This document shows, one piece after another, positions 28,863 through 37,497 of a stretch of DNA of 64,000 bases. The notes beneath the pieces are model-generated. The model saw only the letters and a list, made by a program, of their open reading frames with translations, did not search any database and was not told where the DNA came from. The stretch's first letter is position 1; each line of letters starts with the position of its first letter. Made by a program: the position numbers and the translations under genes. The DNA comes from Woeseiaceae bacterium. Its GTDB lineage: Bacteria > Pseudomonadota > Gammaproteobacteria > Steroidobacterales > Woeseiaceae. The stretch spans positions 62,001-126,000 of the forward strand of contig JAJFKP010000004.1 of NCBI GenBank assembly GCA_021773135.1. Direction: 5' to 3'.

Positions 28863-30359
28863 ATGACCCAATCAATCGTCGTTGTTGCCTATGTCCTGAT
28901 GTTGCTGGGCATCAGTGTCTACAAGAGCCGCACGGTCAGGTCGGCCGAAGATTTCATGGTCGCCGGGCGCAGCGTGCCGGTCTACATGCTGGTGGCAACG
29001 CTGGTTTGTACCTGGATCGGTTCCGGCAGCCTGTTTGGAACCGCGGGCCTGACTTTTCGGACCGGAATATCGGAGCTATGGTTTTCTGCCGGAGCCTGGG
29101 TCGGCATCCTGGTCATCTACCTGATCGCTGCCCGCGTGCGCCGCATCGCCCAGTACACGCTGACGGATCTTCTCGAAAAGCGCTACAGCCAGCTGGCCAA
29201 GGTGCTTGGCACGGTAACCATCATCATTGCCTACATGGTTATTGCCGGCTACCAGTTCAAGGGCGGCGGCCGGTTCATCGCCATTTTGTCGGACGGCTCG
29301 ATAACGCCTGAGACCGGCATGATCATTGCGGCTGTTCTGATCATCGGCTTCACCGTGCTTGCGGGGATGGTGTCGATTGTGTCCATCGATATTTTTAATG
29401 GTTCAATCATGCTGCTGGCAATGGTCATTACCCTGCCCGTCGCCATTTCCGGCCACGGCGGGCTGGACGCCGTCATTACGACGATTCAGCAAACCGAACC
29501 AAGCCACCTGTCGGTCATGGGCGGTCATGACTTCATATGGGTCGTTGGCATTGCGTTACCCACTTTCCTGTTGCTGATGAGCGAAAGCAGCATGTACCAG
29601 AAGTTTTCATCGGCGGACAGCGAACAAAACGCGCGCAAGGCCGTAATGGGGATGTTCATCGGCGTAGTGGTTGTCGAAACACTAATGATGCTGATCGCCC
29701 TGGTTGGGTTCGCTATTTATGCGGATGATCCGCGCTTCTTCTTGGCGGATGGCAGCGTAAATCGCGCCATGGCGGAAGAAATTATCCTGCGTATCGGCTT
29801 CGAGCAATTGCCGGTTCTGATCGGCGCACTCCTGCTCGCGGCAGGAGCGGCGATCGTCATCTCGACGGGCAATACGTTTCTGATGGTGACGTCGACGAAC
29901 GTTACCAGGGATATTTTCCAGGCGTTCTTTTACAAGGATGCGACGCAGCAGCAAATCGTCTGGATTCAGCGTGCCTGCATATTGGGAATCGGGCTGCTTG
30001 CGTACCTGATGATGAGCCAGTTCGACACCATCCTGGAAATGGCGCTGATGTCTTACACGATGATCGGGGCATCGCTGGCGCCGCCGTTGCTGGCAGCGTT
30101 TTTCTGGAAGCGCGTAACCCGCGCTGGCGGTGTTGCATCGATCGCGTCAGGCATGCTGACCGTCATCATCATCGCTGTGCTGAACTCTATCTATAAAGAT
30201 ACCGCCGAGGGCCCGAATATCCTCGGCGTCTCCTTCCCTATGGATACAGACTACATCGCCATTCCAGCCGTGGTCGTTTCAATCACTACCCTGATCGTCG
30301 TGAGCCTTCTGACTGCACCGCCTGTGCAGAGTGACTGGGAGGAGTTTATCGAGGCATGA
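28863..30359 (+). CDS. Sodium:solute symporter family protein
   Basis: A ~498-residue inner-membrane SSS (LeuT-fold) transporter with about 13 hydrophobic segments. Typical features are the early SAEDFMVAGRSVPVYMLVATLVCTWIGSGSLFGTAG segment and RRIAQYTLTDLLEKRY. Substrate not deducible. GAGGA lies seven bases before the ATG at 28863, which decides against the GTG at 28839. Its stop is 42 bases from the convergent tatC stop. The 240-base spacer between it and the OPT gene shows no clear site. Confidence 0.9.
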   Translation: MTQSIVVVAYVLMLLGISVYKSRTVRSAEDFMVAGRSVPVYMLVATLVCTWIGSGSLFGTAGLTFRTGISELWFSAGAWVGILVIYLIAARVRRIAQYTLTDLLEKRYSQLAKVLGTVTIIIAYMVIAGYQFKGGGRFIAILSDGSITPETGMIIAAVLIIGFTVLAGMVSIVSIDIFNGSIMLLAMVITLPVAISGHGGLDAVITTIQQTEPSHLSVMGGHDFIWVVGIALPTFLLLMSESSMYQKFSSADSEQNARKAVMGMFIGVVVVETLMMLIALVGFAIYADDPRFFLADGSVNRAMAEEIILRIGFEQLPVLIGALLLAAGAAIVISTGNTFLMVTSTNVTRDIFQAFFYKDATQQQIVWIQRACILGIGLLAYLMMSQFDTILEMALMSYTMIGASLAPPLLAAFFWKRVTRAGGVASIASGMLTVIIIAVLNSIYKDTAEGPNILGVSFPMDTDYIAIPAVVVSITTLIVVSLLTAPPVQSDWEEFIEA

Positions 30360-30401
30360 TCCGCTGGCAGCAGCATGAAGCTGTCTGTACCTCCGGCTAA
30401 A

Positions 30402-31190
30402 CTAATCGGCGACGACTTCCTCTTCCTCCGGCTCGTCCTTACGAATAGTAAATACCTTTGACATTACTATGCCGAGCTCGAACAGGATGTAGATCGGTAC
30501 CGCCAGGAGGGTCTGGCTGATCACATCCGGCGGTGTGAGGAACATGCCAATGACGAACGCACCCAGAAAAACATACGGTCTTGCGCCGGAGAGTTTCTGC
30601 GGTGATGTCAGCCCGGTCCAGACAATCAGCACCGTTGCGATAGGCACCTCAAAAGCCAGGCCGAAGGCGAAAACAATCGTAATAATAAAATCGAGAAACT
30701 TCGCAATATCCGTCTGTGCCTCGACCAGCTCCGGTGCTTCACCGACAAAAAATTTGAAAATCAACGGGAACACGACGTAATAGGCAAACGCGATACCGAG
30801 ATAGAAAAGCGCGATACTCGATGCCAGTAACGGAAACGCAAAACGTTTTTCTTTTCTATACAGGCCGGGTGCGACAAACGCCCAGATCTGGTAGAGGACG
30901 ATAGGCATGGCAATAAACAGCGCCGCAAAAAAAGCCATTTTTACCGGTGTAAGAAACGTTGACGCGACGTCTGTCGCAATCATTTTGCCTTCCGGCAGGA
31001 CTTCCATGAGCGGTCTGGCAACCATCGTGAATATGTCGCCACGCCACGGCAGGAGTACCACAAAGACAGTGAGTGTGGCAGCAAGCATCTTCAATAGCCG
31101 GTTGCGTAATTCAACCAGGTGAGAGATTAAGGTCCCTTCCGCGAGATCCTCGTCCGAGGGAGCGGCCGTGTTTTCAACTTCCTCGGTCAC
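30402..31190 (-). CDS. tatC: Sec-independent (Tat) translocase subunit TatC
   Basis: A 262-residue, six-helix inner-membrane protein that recognises twin-arginine signal peptides. The conserved N-terminal LISHLVELRNRLLKMLA and the FLTPVKMAFFAALFIAMPIVLYQIWAFVAPGLYRKEKR segment are diagnostic. The start overlaps the tatB stop by four bases, indicating translational coupling. The C-terminal tail is acidic (EPEEEEVVAD). Confidence 0.97.
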   Translation of the reverse strand: MTEEVENTAAPSDEDLAEGTLISHLVELRNRLLKMLAATLTVFVVLLPWRGDIFTMVARPLMEVLPEGKMIATDVASTFLTPVKMAFFAALFIAMPIVLYQIWAFVAPGLYRKEKRFAFPLLASSIALFYLGIAFAYYVVFPLIFKFFVGEAPELVEAQTDIAKFLDFIITIVFAFGLAFEVPIATVLIVWTGLTSPQKLSGARPYVFLGAFVIGMFLTPPDVISQTLLAVPIYILFELGIVMSKVFTIRKDEPEEEEVVAD

Positions 31191-31669
31191 GCAGTACTCT
31201 TGTCTTCAGTCGTGTTGCTTGCAGTGTCGTTAAGTTCGCCTGCCGGGACGTCATCCGCACTGACACTGACTTCTTTGCGCTCAGCCTCTGTAACGGCGAG
31301 TTCTTCTGCAGCATTGTCGAGCTGGTCATCTACGCCCGTGCCGACTTCTTCTGCAGCATGTGCCGGCGAATAGTCATCGTCTTCACGTGGCAGCGTGTAT
31401 TCGGGTTCTGCGCTGTCCGCGGAATCAGATTTGCTTGCTGCTTTTTCGGGTTGTGTACTTGGCTCGCGAGCCGGCGGAGGGTTGATGCTGAGTGTCTCGT
31501 TAAGGTTGAGCTCTTCTTCGATCTGGCGCTTCATGACCCGGGTCATGCGACGCGCCTGGCCCAGCCAGCTGCCGATCTGGTTTGCAACGCGCGGCAACCT
31601 CTCGGGACCTAACACAATGAGCCCGATCACCAGCAATATGATCAGCTCCCCACCGCTGACTCCGAACAT
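31187..31669 (-). CDS. tatB: Sec-independent (Tat) translocase subunit TatB
   Basis: A 160-residue protein: one N-terminal membrane helix opening with MFGVSGGELIILLVIGLIVLGPERLP (Glu8 and the GPERLP hinge typical of TatB), then an amphipathic helix and a long acidic, low-complexity cytosolic tail. With TatC it forms the receptor for folded Tat substrates. Located 14 bases after tatA and overlapping tatC. Confidence 0.95.
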   Translation of the reverse strand: MFGVSGGELIILLVIGLIVLGPERLPRVANQIGSWLGQARRMTRVMKRQIEEELNLNETLSINPPPAREPSTQPEKAASKSDSADSAEPEYTLPREDDDYSPAHAAEEVGTGVDDQLDNAAEELAVTEAERKEVSVSADDVPAGELNDTASNTTEDKSTA

Positions 31670-31683
31670 AGCGGTTGTCCGGC

Positions 31684-31920
31684 CTAGCTTTGGTTGTTCT
31701 TGGTGGATTCTTCGGCGGGCGTTGACTCGAAGCTTGCGTCTTTCGACTGATCGTCGAGTTGTTCAGCTGACTCCTGGTCCGCAGAGTCCATAGCGGAGCG
31801 GAAACCTTTGACGGCACCGCCCAAGTCTGTACCGAGAGATTTAAGGCGCTTGGTGCCGAAAATGGCGATTACTATCACCAGTACGATCAACAGCTGCCAA
31901 ATGCTTACATTGGCGAACAT
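31684..31920 (-). CDS. tatA: Sec-independent (Tat) translocase subunit TatA
   Basis: A 78-residue protein: short membrane helix [15 protein letters not shown], the FG hinge, amphipathic helix [22 protein letters not shown], then an acidic tail. It forms the transport pore or membrane-thinning patch. Its ribosome site AGGAG (31930-31934) directly follows a GGGGC-TTTA-GCCCC hairpin at 31935-31948. Confidence 0.95.
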   Translation of the reverse strand: MFANVSIWQLLIVLVIVIAIFGTKRLKSLGTDLGGAVKGFRSAMDSADQESAEQLDDQSKDASFESTPAEESTKNNQS

Positions 31921-31934
31921 CGTTTTTTTCTCCT

Positions 31935-31948
31935 GGGGCTAAAGCCCC
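31935..31948 (-). promoter_or_regulatory. Small hairpin abutting the tatA ribosome site
   Basis: On the minus strand GGGGC and GCCCC pair around TTTA, and the AGGAG ribosome site begins at the very next base. It could influence translation of tatABC or mark the end of an upstream transcript; neither is shown. Confidence 0.35.
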
Positions 31949-32044
31949 TCCTTCAGTCGTAAGACTCCGCGTACACGGGGCCCGAATTAATACTCATGAT
32001 ACAGGCGTATGCCTAACAAAACCGGTCGAAGATCACGCCTGGGA

Positions 32045-32485
32045 TCATCCTGTTTCCAGCCAGAAAGTCACGGGTCCGTCGTTGACCAGCGAGACCTCCA
32101 TATTGGCGCCAAATACGCCACTTTCAACGATCGGCAACCTTTCACGGCAGGCCGCGAGAAACTGCTCAAAGTACTGTCTGCCCATTTCCGGCGGTGCAGC
32201 ACCGCTAAAACTCGGCCGTGTACCTTTCGCAGTGTCAGCGGCCAGTGTGAACTGCGGTACAACCAGCAGCTCGAGTTCGTCGTCAATCAGGCTGCGGTTC
32301 ATGCGGCCATCGGTGTCGGGAAAAACCCGATAGGTCAGTACCTTTTCGGCCATTCTGACCGTTGTCCCGGCGCTGTCATCCGGCTGTACCGCGATGAAAA
32401 CCAGCAGCCCCCGCCCAATTGAGCCTTTCACGTCGCCCTCCACGCGTACGCCGGCAGAGCTCACTCTTTGTATCAGGCCAATCAT
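32045..32485 (-). CDS. dtd: D-aminoacyl-tRNA deacylase
   Basis: A 146-residue enzyme that removes D-amino acids (and mischarged Gly) from tRNA. N terminus MIGLIQRVSSAGVRVEG, active-site segment VVPQFTLAADTAKGTRPSFSGAAPP, and C-terminal NDGPVTFWLE with the cross-subunit Gly-cisPro motif are all present. Upstream of the tat operon by 124 bases, probably separately transcribed. Confidence 0.95.
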   Translation of the reverse strand: MIGLIQRVSSAGVRVEGDVKGSIGRGLLVFIAVQPDDSAGTTVRMAEKVLTYRVFPDTDGRMNRSLIDDELELLVVPQFTLAADTAKGTRPSFSGAAPPEMGRQYFEQFLAACRERLPIVESGVFGANMEVSLVNDGPVTFWLETG

Positions 32486-33001
32486 CGTCAGCTAATCAGT
32501 CGATCTCAGCAGCATGCGGCCGGACATCATACCGGTCGCAGCCAGAGCGGCAAGTCGTCTCAAAAATGGCGGAATTCGCCTTATTAGACGCTCGCATAGG
32601 GCATTGGTGCCTGTGGCAGGCTACTTTCGGTAGATCGGCGTCGCGCAGGCCGCAAAGCACCCTGCTGGCGCGGTGCGGGTTTCGTCCACGGAAGGGCACC
32701 CCGGGATGCTTTGTCTTCGATCTGCACCAGGGAAGGAGGCCCCGACCAGCCGGTCGGGGCCATTTCAATCGTGCCAAAGCCCTGTGGATAACCACTTGAG
32801 ACCAATTTTATCCATCAAGAAGCAATAAAATAACCACTTTTGAAATAAATAATAAAAAGTGGGAATAGAAGGGCAAAAAACGCAAAATGGATGCAATGGT
32901 GGCAAAGCGAACCACGTAAAAACCGGTATGCAGGTCGGGATCAGGCATCTACACTGTCCGCAGCGCAATACCGCTAACTAACCAGGAATTCGGGATAAAG
33001 C
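32486..33001. other. Gene-free region with hairpin, DnaA box and AT-rich repeats
   Basis: 516 bases with no convincing gene. The left half (about 32500-32735) is GC-rich and unassigned. A perfect 10-base-pair hairpin lies at 32738-32761. The right half is AT-rich: a perfect DnaA box at 32783-32791 (TGTGGATAA), the direct repeat ATAACCACTT at 32788-32797 and 32830-32839 (42 bases apart), and the inverted repeat CCACTTTT/AAAAGTGG at 32834-32841 and 32855-32862. It leads into the TRAP substrate-binding gene. Confidence 0.6.
32738..32761. terminator. Perfect 10-bp hairpin, possible terminator
   Basis: GGCCCCGACC pairs exactly with GGTCGGGGCC across the four-base loop AGCC. Only ATTTC follows on the + strand and no T-run on either strand, so a classical intrinsic terminator is uncertain; a structured RNA end or repeat is also possible. 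Confidence 0.4.
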
Positions 33002-34099
33002 ATGAAGAGACGGCAATTTGTGACGGCAATGGCAGCAGCAGCGGGCGTATCTGCTTGCGCACAGGATAACGACGCCGGGAGCAGCGGCGTGACGGCCGCA
33101 TCGCAACAGACATTCGAGTGGAACCTGGTCACAAGCTGGCCGCCAAACCTTCCCGGCCTCGGCGTCGGTATCCAGAATATGGCTGACCGCATTGGCAAAG
33201 CCAGCAACGGCCGCCTGAAAATCAAAGTGTACGCAGGCGGTGAGCTGGTGCCCGCGCTGGAAGTACTGGATGCGGTGAGTCGCGGTACGGTGCAGATGGG
33301 GCACGATTCGGCCTATTACCATCGCGGCAAGGTACCGGCGGCGCAATACTTTACAACGGTGCCATTCGGGCAGACCGTTCACGAGATCAATGCCTGGCTG
33401 TATTATGGCGGCGGACTGGAGTTGTGGCGCGAGCTATACGAGCCGTTCAATGTAATCCCTTTCGTCGCTGGTAATACCGGCGTGCAAATGGCCGGTTGGT
33501 TTAATAAGGAAATTAACTCGGTCGAGGATCTGAAGGGGCTGAAGATGCGCATCCCGGGTGTCGGCGGTGAGGTGATGCAACGTGCGGGCGCAACCCAGAT
33601 TACCGTTCCGGCCTCGGAAATATTCACAGCCCTGCAGACCGGCGCGATCGATGCCGCCGAGTGGGTCGGCCCATACAATGACATCGCGCTGGGCCTGCAC
33701 AAAGCAGCGCGCTATTACTACTACCCCGGATGGCACGAGCCCGGTCCCATGCTGCAATTAACGATCAACATTGATGCCTGGAATTCATTACCGGAAGACC
33801 TGCAGGAAATTGTCAGGTCAGTTTGCCAGGCAATCAACCTGGATATGATGGCGGACTATACCTGGGGCAACGCAGTCGCGCTGCAGGAGCTGAAGAAGGA
33901 TCCGAACGTCGAGTTGCGGCGATTGCCGGATGACGTGTTGCGGCTGTTACGACAATACAGTCGCGAAGCCATCGATAAAATGTCCGCCGGCAACGACTTT
34001 GCCGCACGCATCCAGGCGTCATTCGATGCCTTCCAGAGCATGGCAATTCCGTATCACGAAATAACCGAACTCGCCTACCTGAACGCGAGATCTCTGTAA
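33002..34099 (+). CDS. TRAP transporter substrate-binding protein (DctP/TakP-like)
   Basis: A 365-residue periplasmic binding protein. The N terminus MKRRQFVTAMAAAAGVSAC combines a twin-arginine-like pair with a lipobox-like VSAC, suggesting a Tat-exported lipoprotein. The binding domain has LVTSWPPNLPGLGVGIQNMADRI, GGELVPALEVLDAVSRGTVQMGH and KGLKMRIPGVGGEVMQRAGAT with the conserved substrate carboxylate-binding Arg; ligands are probably organic acids such as 2-oxoacids. The membrane subunits lie downstream on the opposite strand, convergent, 16 bases away. Confidence 0.9.
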   Translation: MKRRQFVTAMAAAAGVSACAQDNDAGSSGVTAASQQTFEWNLVTSWPPNLPGLGVGIQNMADRIGKASNGRLKIKVYAGGELVPALEVLDAVSRGTVQMGHDSAYYHRGKVPAAQYFTTVPFGQTVHEINAWLYYGGGLELWRELYEPFNVIPFVAGNTGVQMAGWFNKEINSVEDLKGLKMRIPGVGGEVMQRAGATQITVPASEIFTALQTGAIDAAEWVGPYNDIALGLHKAARYYYYPGWHEPGPMLQLTINIDAWNSLPEDLQEIVRSVCQAINLDMMADYTWGNAVALQELKKDPNVELRRLPDDVLRLLRQYSREAIDKMSAGNDFAARIQASFDAFQSMAIPYHEITELAYLNARSL

Positions 34100-34101
34100 C
34101 C

Positions 34102-34115
34102 GCGTGGTCACACGC
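34102..34115. terminator. Small hairpin between convergent TRAP genes
   Basis: GCGTG and CACGC pair around GTCA in the 16-base gap between the dctP-type and dctM-type stops. Short stem and no T-run; only a weak candidate. Confidence 0.25.
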
Positions 34116-35483
34116 CTAGTTGTAGAGGCGATTCGGCAACCAGGTAACGATGTCCGGAAACATGGCCAGGATGATCAGTGCAAGAATCTGTATGCCGACA
34201 AAGGGAATGACGCCGCGATAAATCTGCCCGGTGGTCACCTCGGCCGGCGCAACGCCGCGCAGGTAAAAAAGTGCGAAGCCGAACGGCGGCGTAAGGAATG
34301 AAGTTTGCAGGTTAATCGCAATCATTATCCCCAGCCAGACCGGGTCGAGACCCATCGACAGCAACACCGGTGCAACGATGGGCACAACCACAAACGTAAT
34401 TTCAATGAAGTCGAGTACGAACCCCAGCAGAAACATCACGAGCATGACGACCAGCAGTGCGCTGAATACGCCTCCCGGCAGCGCCTCCAGTACAGTGCGT
34501 ACGCCGTCATCGCCGCCGTAGCCGCGAAAGACGAGCGAAAATACCGAGGCGCCGATCAGGATCATGAACACCATGCTGCTGATGCGCAGCGTGCCGCGCA
34601 TAATTTCCTGCAGCCGGGAAAACGAGAGCCCGCCCCGCTGCATCGCGATCAGCAGCGCACCCATTGCACCGACGCCCGCAGCCTCCGTTGGGGTTGCCAG
34701 GCCACCGAGAATGGAGCCAAGGACACCAAGTATCAGAATAAGTGGCGGCAGAAGCGCGTTAACCAGCCTGCCAAGCGACACCTTCTCATCGCCCGCTACA
34801 TGGGCGGGCATGACAGACGGTCGCAATACGGCAGTCAGAACAAGATAGGCAACATAAAGGACAACGAGCAGCAAACCGGGAATCAATGCGCCCGCAAACA
34901 AATCTCCAACAGATACGGTCTTCGGCGAAAAAACCCCCTGCGAAAGCTGCGCCTGCTGGTAGGCAGACGACATGACGTCGCCCAGCATCACCAGGATGAT
35001 CGAGGGCGGAATGATCTGGCCCAGCGTTCCGGACGCACAAATCGTGCCGCTCGCAATCTCGGCTGAGTACCCACGCTTCAGCATCGTCGGCAGGGACAGA
35101 AGCCCCATCGTGACGACCGTTGCACCCACAATGCCGGTACTGGCCGCCAGCAACATACCGACCAGCGTAACGGATATTCCAAGCCCGCCGCGCAGCGAGC
35201 CAAACAACGCGCTCAGTGTTTCGAGCAGGTCCTCTGCAATCCTGGCCCGCTCAAGCGTTATGCCCATAAACACAAACAGCGGTACCGCAATCAGCGTCTC
35301 ATTGGTCATGATGCCGAAGAGCCTGCTGGGGAGGCCGGTGAGAAATGCCGCTTCAAAGCCGCCGCCGATAACGCCGGCAAGCGCAAACATCAGCGCAGTG
35401 CCGCCGAGAGAAAAAGCAACGGGAAAACCCGCCAGCAGCAGCAGCACAACAGAGACAAACAGCAGCAACGCCATCCACTCCAT
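34116..35483 (-). CDS. TRAP transporter large permease subunit (DctM-like)
   Basis: A 455-residue inner-membrane protein with about 12 hydrophobic segments. Typical: FPVAFSLGGTALMFALAG near the N terminus, LIAVPLFVFMGITLERA, ASGTLGQIIPPSIILVMLGD and FLTPPFGFALFYLRG. It is the sodium-coupled translocating subunit. It starts two bases after the small subunit, after trkA-trkH on the same strand. Related to the variety carrying mannitol, oxoacids or other carboxylates; substrate not known. Confidence 0.93.
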   Translation of the reverse strand: MEWMALLLFVSVVLLLLAGFPVAFSLGGTALMFALAGVIGGGFEAAFLTGLPSRLFGIMTNETLIAVPLFVFMGITLERARIAEDLLETLSALFGSLRGGLGISVTLVGMLLAASTGIVGATVVTMGLLSLPTMLKRGYSAEIASGTICASGTLGQIIPPSIILVMLGDVMSSAYQQAQLSQGVFSPKTVSVGDLFAGALIPGLLLVVLYVAYLVLTAVLRPSVMPAHVAGDEKVSLGRLVNALLPPLILILGVLGSILGGLATPTEAAGVGAMGALLIAMQRGGLSFSRLQEIMRGTLRISSMVFMILIGASVFSLVFRGYGGDDGVRTVLEALPGGVFSALLVVMLVMFLLGFVLDFIEITFVVVPIVAPVLLSMGLDPVWLGIMIAINLQTSFLTPPFGFALFYLRGVAPAEVTTGQIYRGVIPFVGIQILALIILAMFPDIVTWLPNRLYN

Positions 35484-35485
35484 GC

Positions 35486-36001
35486 TCAGCGACCTTTCAA
35501 TTCGCGCAGTGAGAGTAACGCCAGCGACACACCCTGCAATGCAACCAATAACGGCATGACGAGCAGCATCGATTTTAGGAGGGGCAGCAACGGGTATGGC
35601 AGACCCCCCGCATTAAGCGATACTTCGCGAATATTCCAGGACGCGGCAACGTAGTCGAGCGCCTCATAGGCAAAGAAGCAGCACAGTGGCAACACGAAAA
35701 AAATTACGCCAGCCAGGTCGACAATGGCCTGCTTTTTTCGAGACATGTCGCGATAAAAAATATCGACGCGAACGTGCTCGTCGCGCTGCATCGTGTAAGC
35801 CGCGCCCAGCATGAACACGGTGGCGTGCATCCAGGTCAGCGACTCCTGCAGCCAGATGAAGCCGCTGTCAAAAACGTAACGAATTACGACGATCACAAAA
35901 CTGACGATGACCATGGCAAGCGTGAGCCACGCCGTGGCACGACCGATACCAATGTTAACCCTGTCGATCACGGTGCGCTGCACCGCTGACCCGGCCGCCA
36001 T
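35486..36001 (-). CDS. TRAP transporter small permease subunit (DctQ-like)
   Basis: A 171-residue protein with four hydrophobic segments and the conserved WLQESLTWMHATVFMLGAAYTMQRDEHVRVDIFY stretch of DctQ. The ATG at 36001 overlaps the trkH stop as TGATG, which fixes the start and implies translation coupled to trkH; an upstream frame extension to 36088 runs inside trkH and is unlikely. Confidence 0.9.
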   Translation of the reverse strand: MAAGSAVQRTVIDRVNIGIGRATAWLTLAMVIVSFVIVVIRYVFDSGFIWLQESLTWMHATVFMLGAAYTMQRDEHVRVDIFYRDMSRKKQAIVDLAGVIFFVLPLCCFFAYEALDYVAASWNIREVSLNAGGLPYPLLPLLKSMLLVMPLLVALQGVSLALLSLRELKGR

Positions 36002-37452
36002 CAATGACGCCAGAAGGTCGGCGTAATCAGCACCAACAGGGTGAATATCTCCAGTCTGCCCAGCAACATCCCGACGACCGCAACCCACTTGCCAACATCA
36101 CTGACGGTCATGAACCCGGCCGCCACATCGCCCAAGCCCGGACCCAGGTTATTCAGCGTCGCCGCCACCGCGGAGAAAGCGGTGACCTGGTCGAGGCCGG
36201 TCGCCATCATGGCCAGCAGCATGACACCAAATACGACGATGTAGACCGAAAAGAATCCCCAGACAGCGTCAACCACCCTGTAATTAACGGCGTTGTTGCC
36301 AAGCTTGACCGGAATTTCGGCGTTAGGATGAACGAGGCGCGCGATTTCCCGCGCCCCCTGTTTGGCTATCAGGAGCCAGCGAATCACCTTGATGCCACCC
36401 GCGGTCGAGCCGCCGCAGCCGCCGATAAAACTCGCGAAAATGAGCAGCACCGGTAATGCACCGGGCCAGGCGGCATAGTTCGCGGTCGTGAACCCGGTTG
36501 TGGTTGCGATCGAGACAGACTGGAACAGCCCGTTCAGCAACGAGTCGTACGCGTCCGCGTAGGTACCGAGAACGAACAAACTGACAATAACGATCGAAGA
36601 CAGGACCAGAAGGACAAAAAAGTAGGCGCGAAACTCAGGATCCTGACGATAATGATTGATCGTGACATTGCGCCAGGCAAAAAAGTGCAGGGAGAAATTC
36701 ACGCCGGCAAGCATCATGAAAAAAATGGCGACAATATCAATTGCGGCACTGTCAAAATAGCCGACCGACAGGTCGTGGGTCGAAAAGCCGCCGATCGCTA
36801 CGGTGGAAAAAGCATGGCAAAGCGCATCGAACCAGCCCATCCCGACAATCATGTAGCCGGCCATGCAGATGACGGTGAACCAGAAGTACACATACCAAAG
36901 CGCTTTCGCGGTCTCAGTAATTCTCGGTGTCAGCTTGGTATCTTTAACCGGGCCCGGCGTTTCCGCTCGATAAAGCTGCATGCCGCCAACCCCGAGCATT
37001 GGCAATACCGCGACAGCAAGAACGATGATGCCCATGCCGCCCAGCCATTGCAGCTGTTGGCGATAGTAGAGAATCGATTTCGGCAGGGAGTCCAGGCCGG
37101 TCAGTACCGTTGCCCCTGTGGTCGTCAGTCCGGACATCGATTCGAACACGGCATCTGTAAATGACATTGAAGGCACGTCTGCCAGGAACAACGGCATTGC
37201 TCCAGCGGTTCCGAGCACTGTCCAGAAAGAGGCAACCACGACGAAACCGTCACGCAGCCGCAATTCCTTGCGCCGATTTCGCATCGGGTACCACAGTGCA
37301 AGGCCGGCTAACAGCGTAAATCCAAAGCTCTGGATGAAAGGCAGCCAGGACTGTTCGTCAAAAACCAGGCTGAATATGATCGGCGGCAACATCGTCACAC
37401 TGAACATCATGAGCAGCAGCCCGAGGATTCGTTGTGCGACAGCCCAGTTCAT
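36001..37452 (-). CDS. trkH: Trk potassium uptake protein TrkH
   Basis: A 483-residue potassium channel/transport subunit. It contains the four-fold pore repeats, including the filter-like SGLTTTGATVLTGLD, GGFSTHDLS, ATTTGFTTANYA and NNLGPGLGDV, and the GGCGGSTAGGIKVIR region. It works with the NAD-binding gate TrkA, encoded 45 bases upstream. The stop overlaps the start of the TRAP small subunit by one base. Confidence 0.96.
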   Translation of the reverse strand: MNWAVAQRILGLLLMMFSVTMLPPIIFSLVFDEQSWLPFIQSFGFTLLAGLALWYPMRNRRKELRLRDGFVVVASFWTVLGTAGAMPLFLADVPSMSFTDAVFESMSGLTTTGATVLTGLDSLPKSILYYRQQLQWLGGMGIIVLAVAVLPMLGVGGMQLYRAETPGPVKDTKLTPRITETAKALWYVYFWFTVICMAGYMIVGMGWFDALCHAFSTVAIGGFSTHDLSVGYFDSAAIDIVAIFFMMLAGVNFSLHFFAWRNVTINHYRQDPEFRAYFFVLLVLSSIVIVSLFVLGTYADAYDSLLNGLFQSVSIATTTGFTTANYAAWPGALPVLLIFASFIGGCGGSTAGGIKVIRWLLIAKQGAREIARLVHPNAEIPVKLGNNAVNYRVVDAVWGFFSVYIVVFGVMLLAMMATGLDQVTAFSAVAATLNNLGPGLGDVAAGFMTVSDVGKWVAVVGMLLGRLEIFTLLVLITPTFWRH

Positions 37453-37497
37453 CTGATGGTTATTCCGTGATAGCTGTCATTCGGATTGCCGCGACAA

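Noticed and set aside
31378-31400. Third CACGTG palindrome as a parS candidate
   Set aside because: Only the central six bases match; the flanking arms are unrelated to GTTC/GAAC.
32584-32805. 73-codon minus-strand ORF before dtd
   Set aside because: It crosses the perfect hairpin and the AT-rich/GC-rich boundary, with no motif or ribosome site; treated as intergenic.
34305-35066. 253-codon + strand ORF opposite the TRAP permease
   Set aside because: Composition is Gln/His/Arg-rich with no domain, and the opposite strand encodes an obvious membrane permease.
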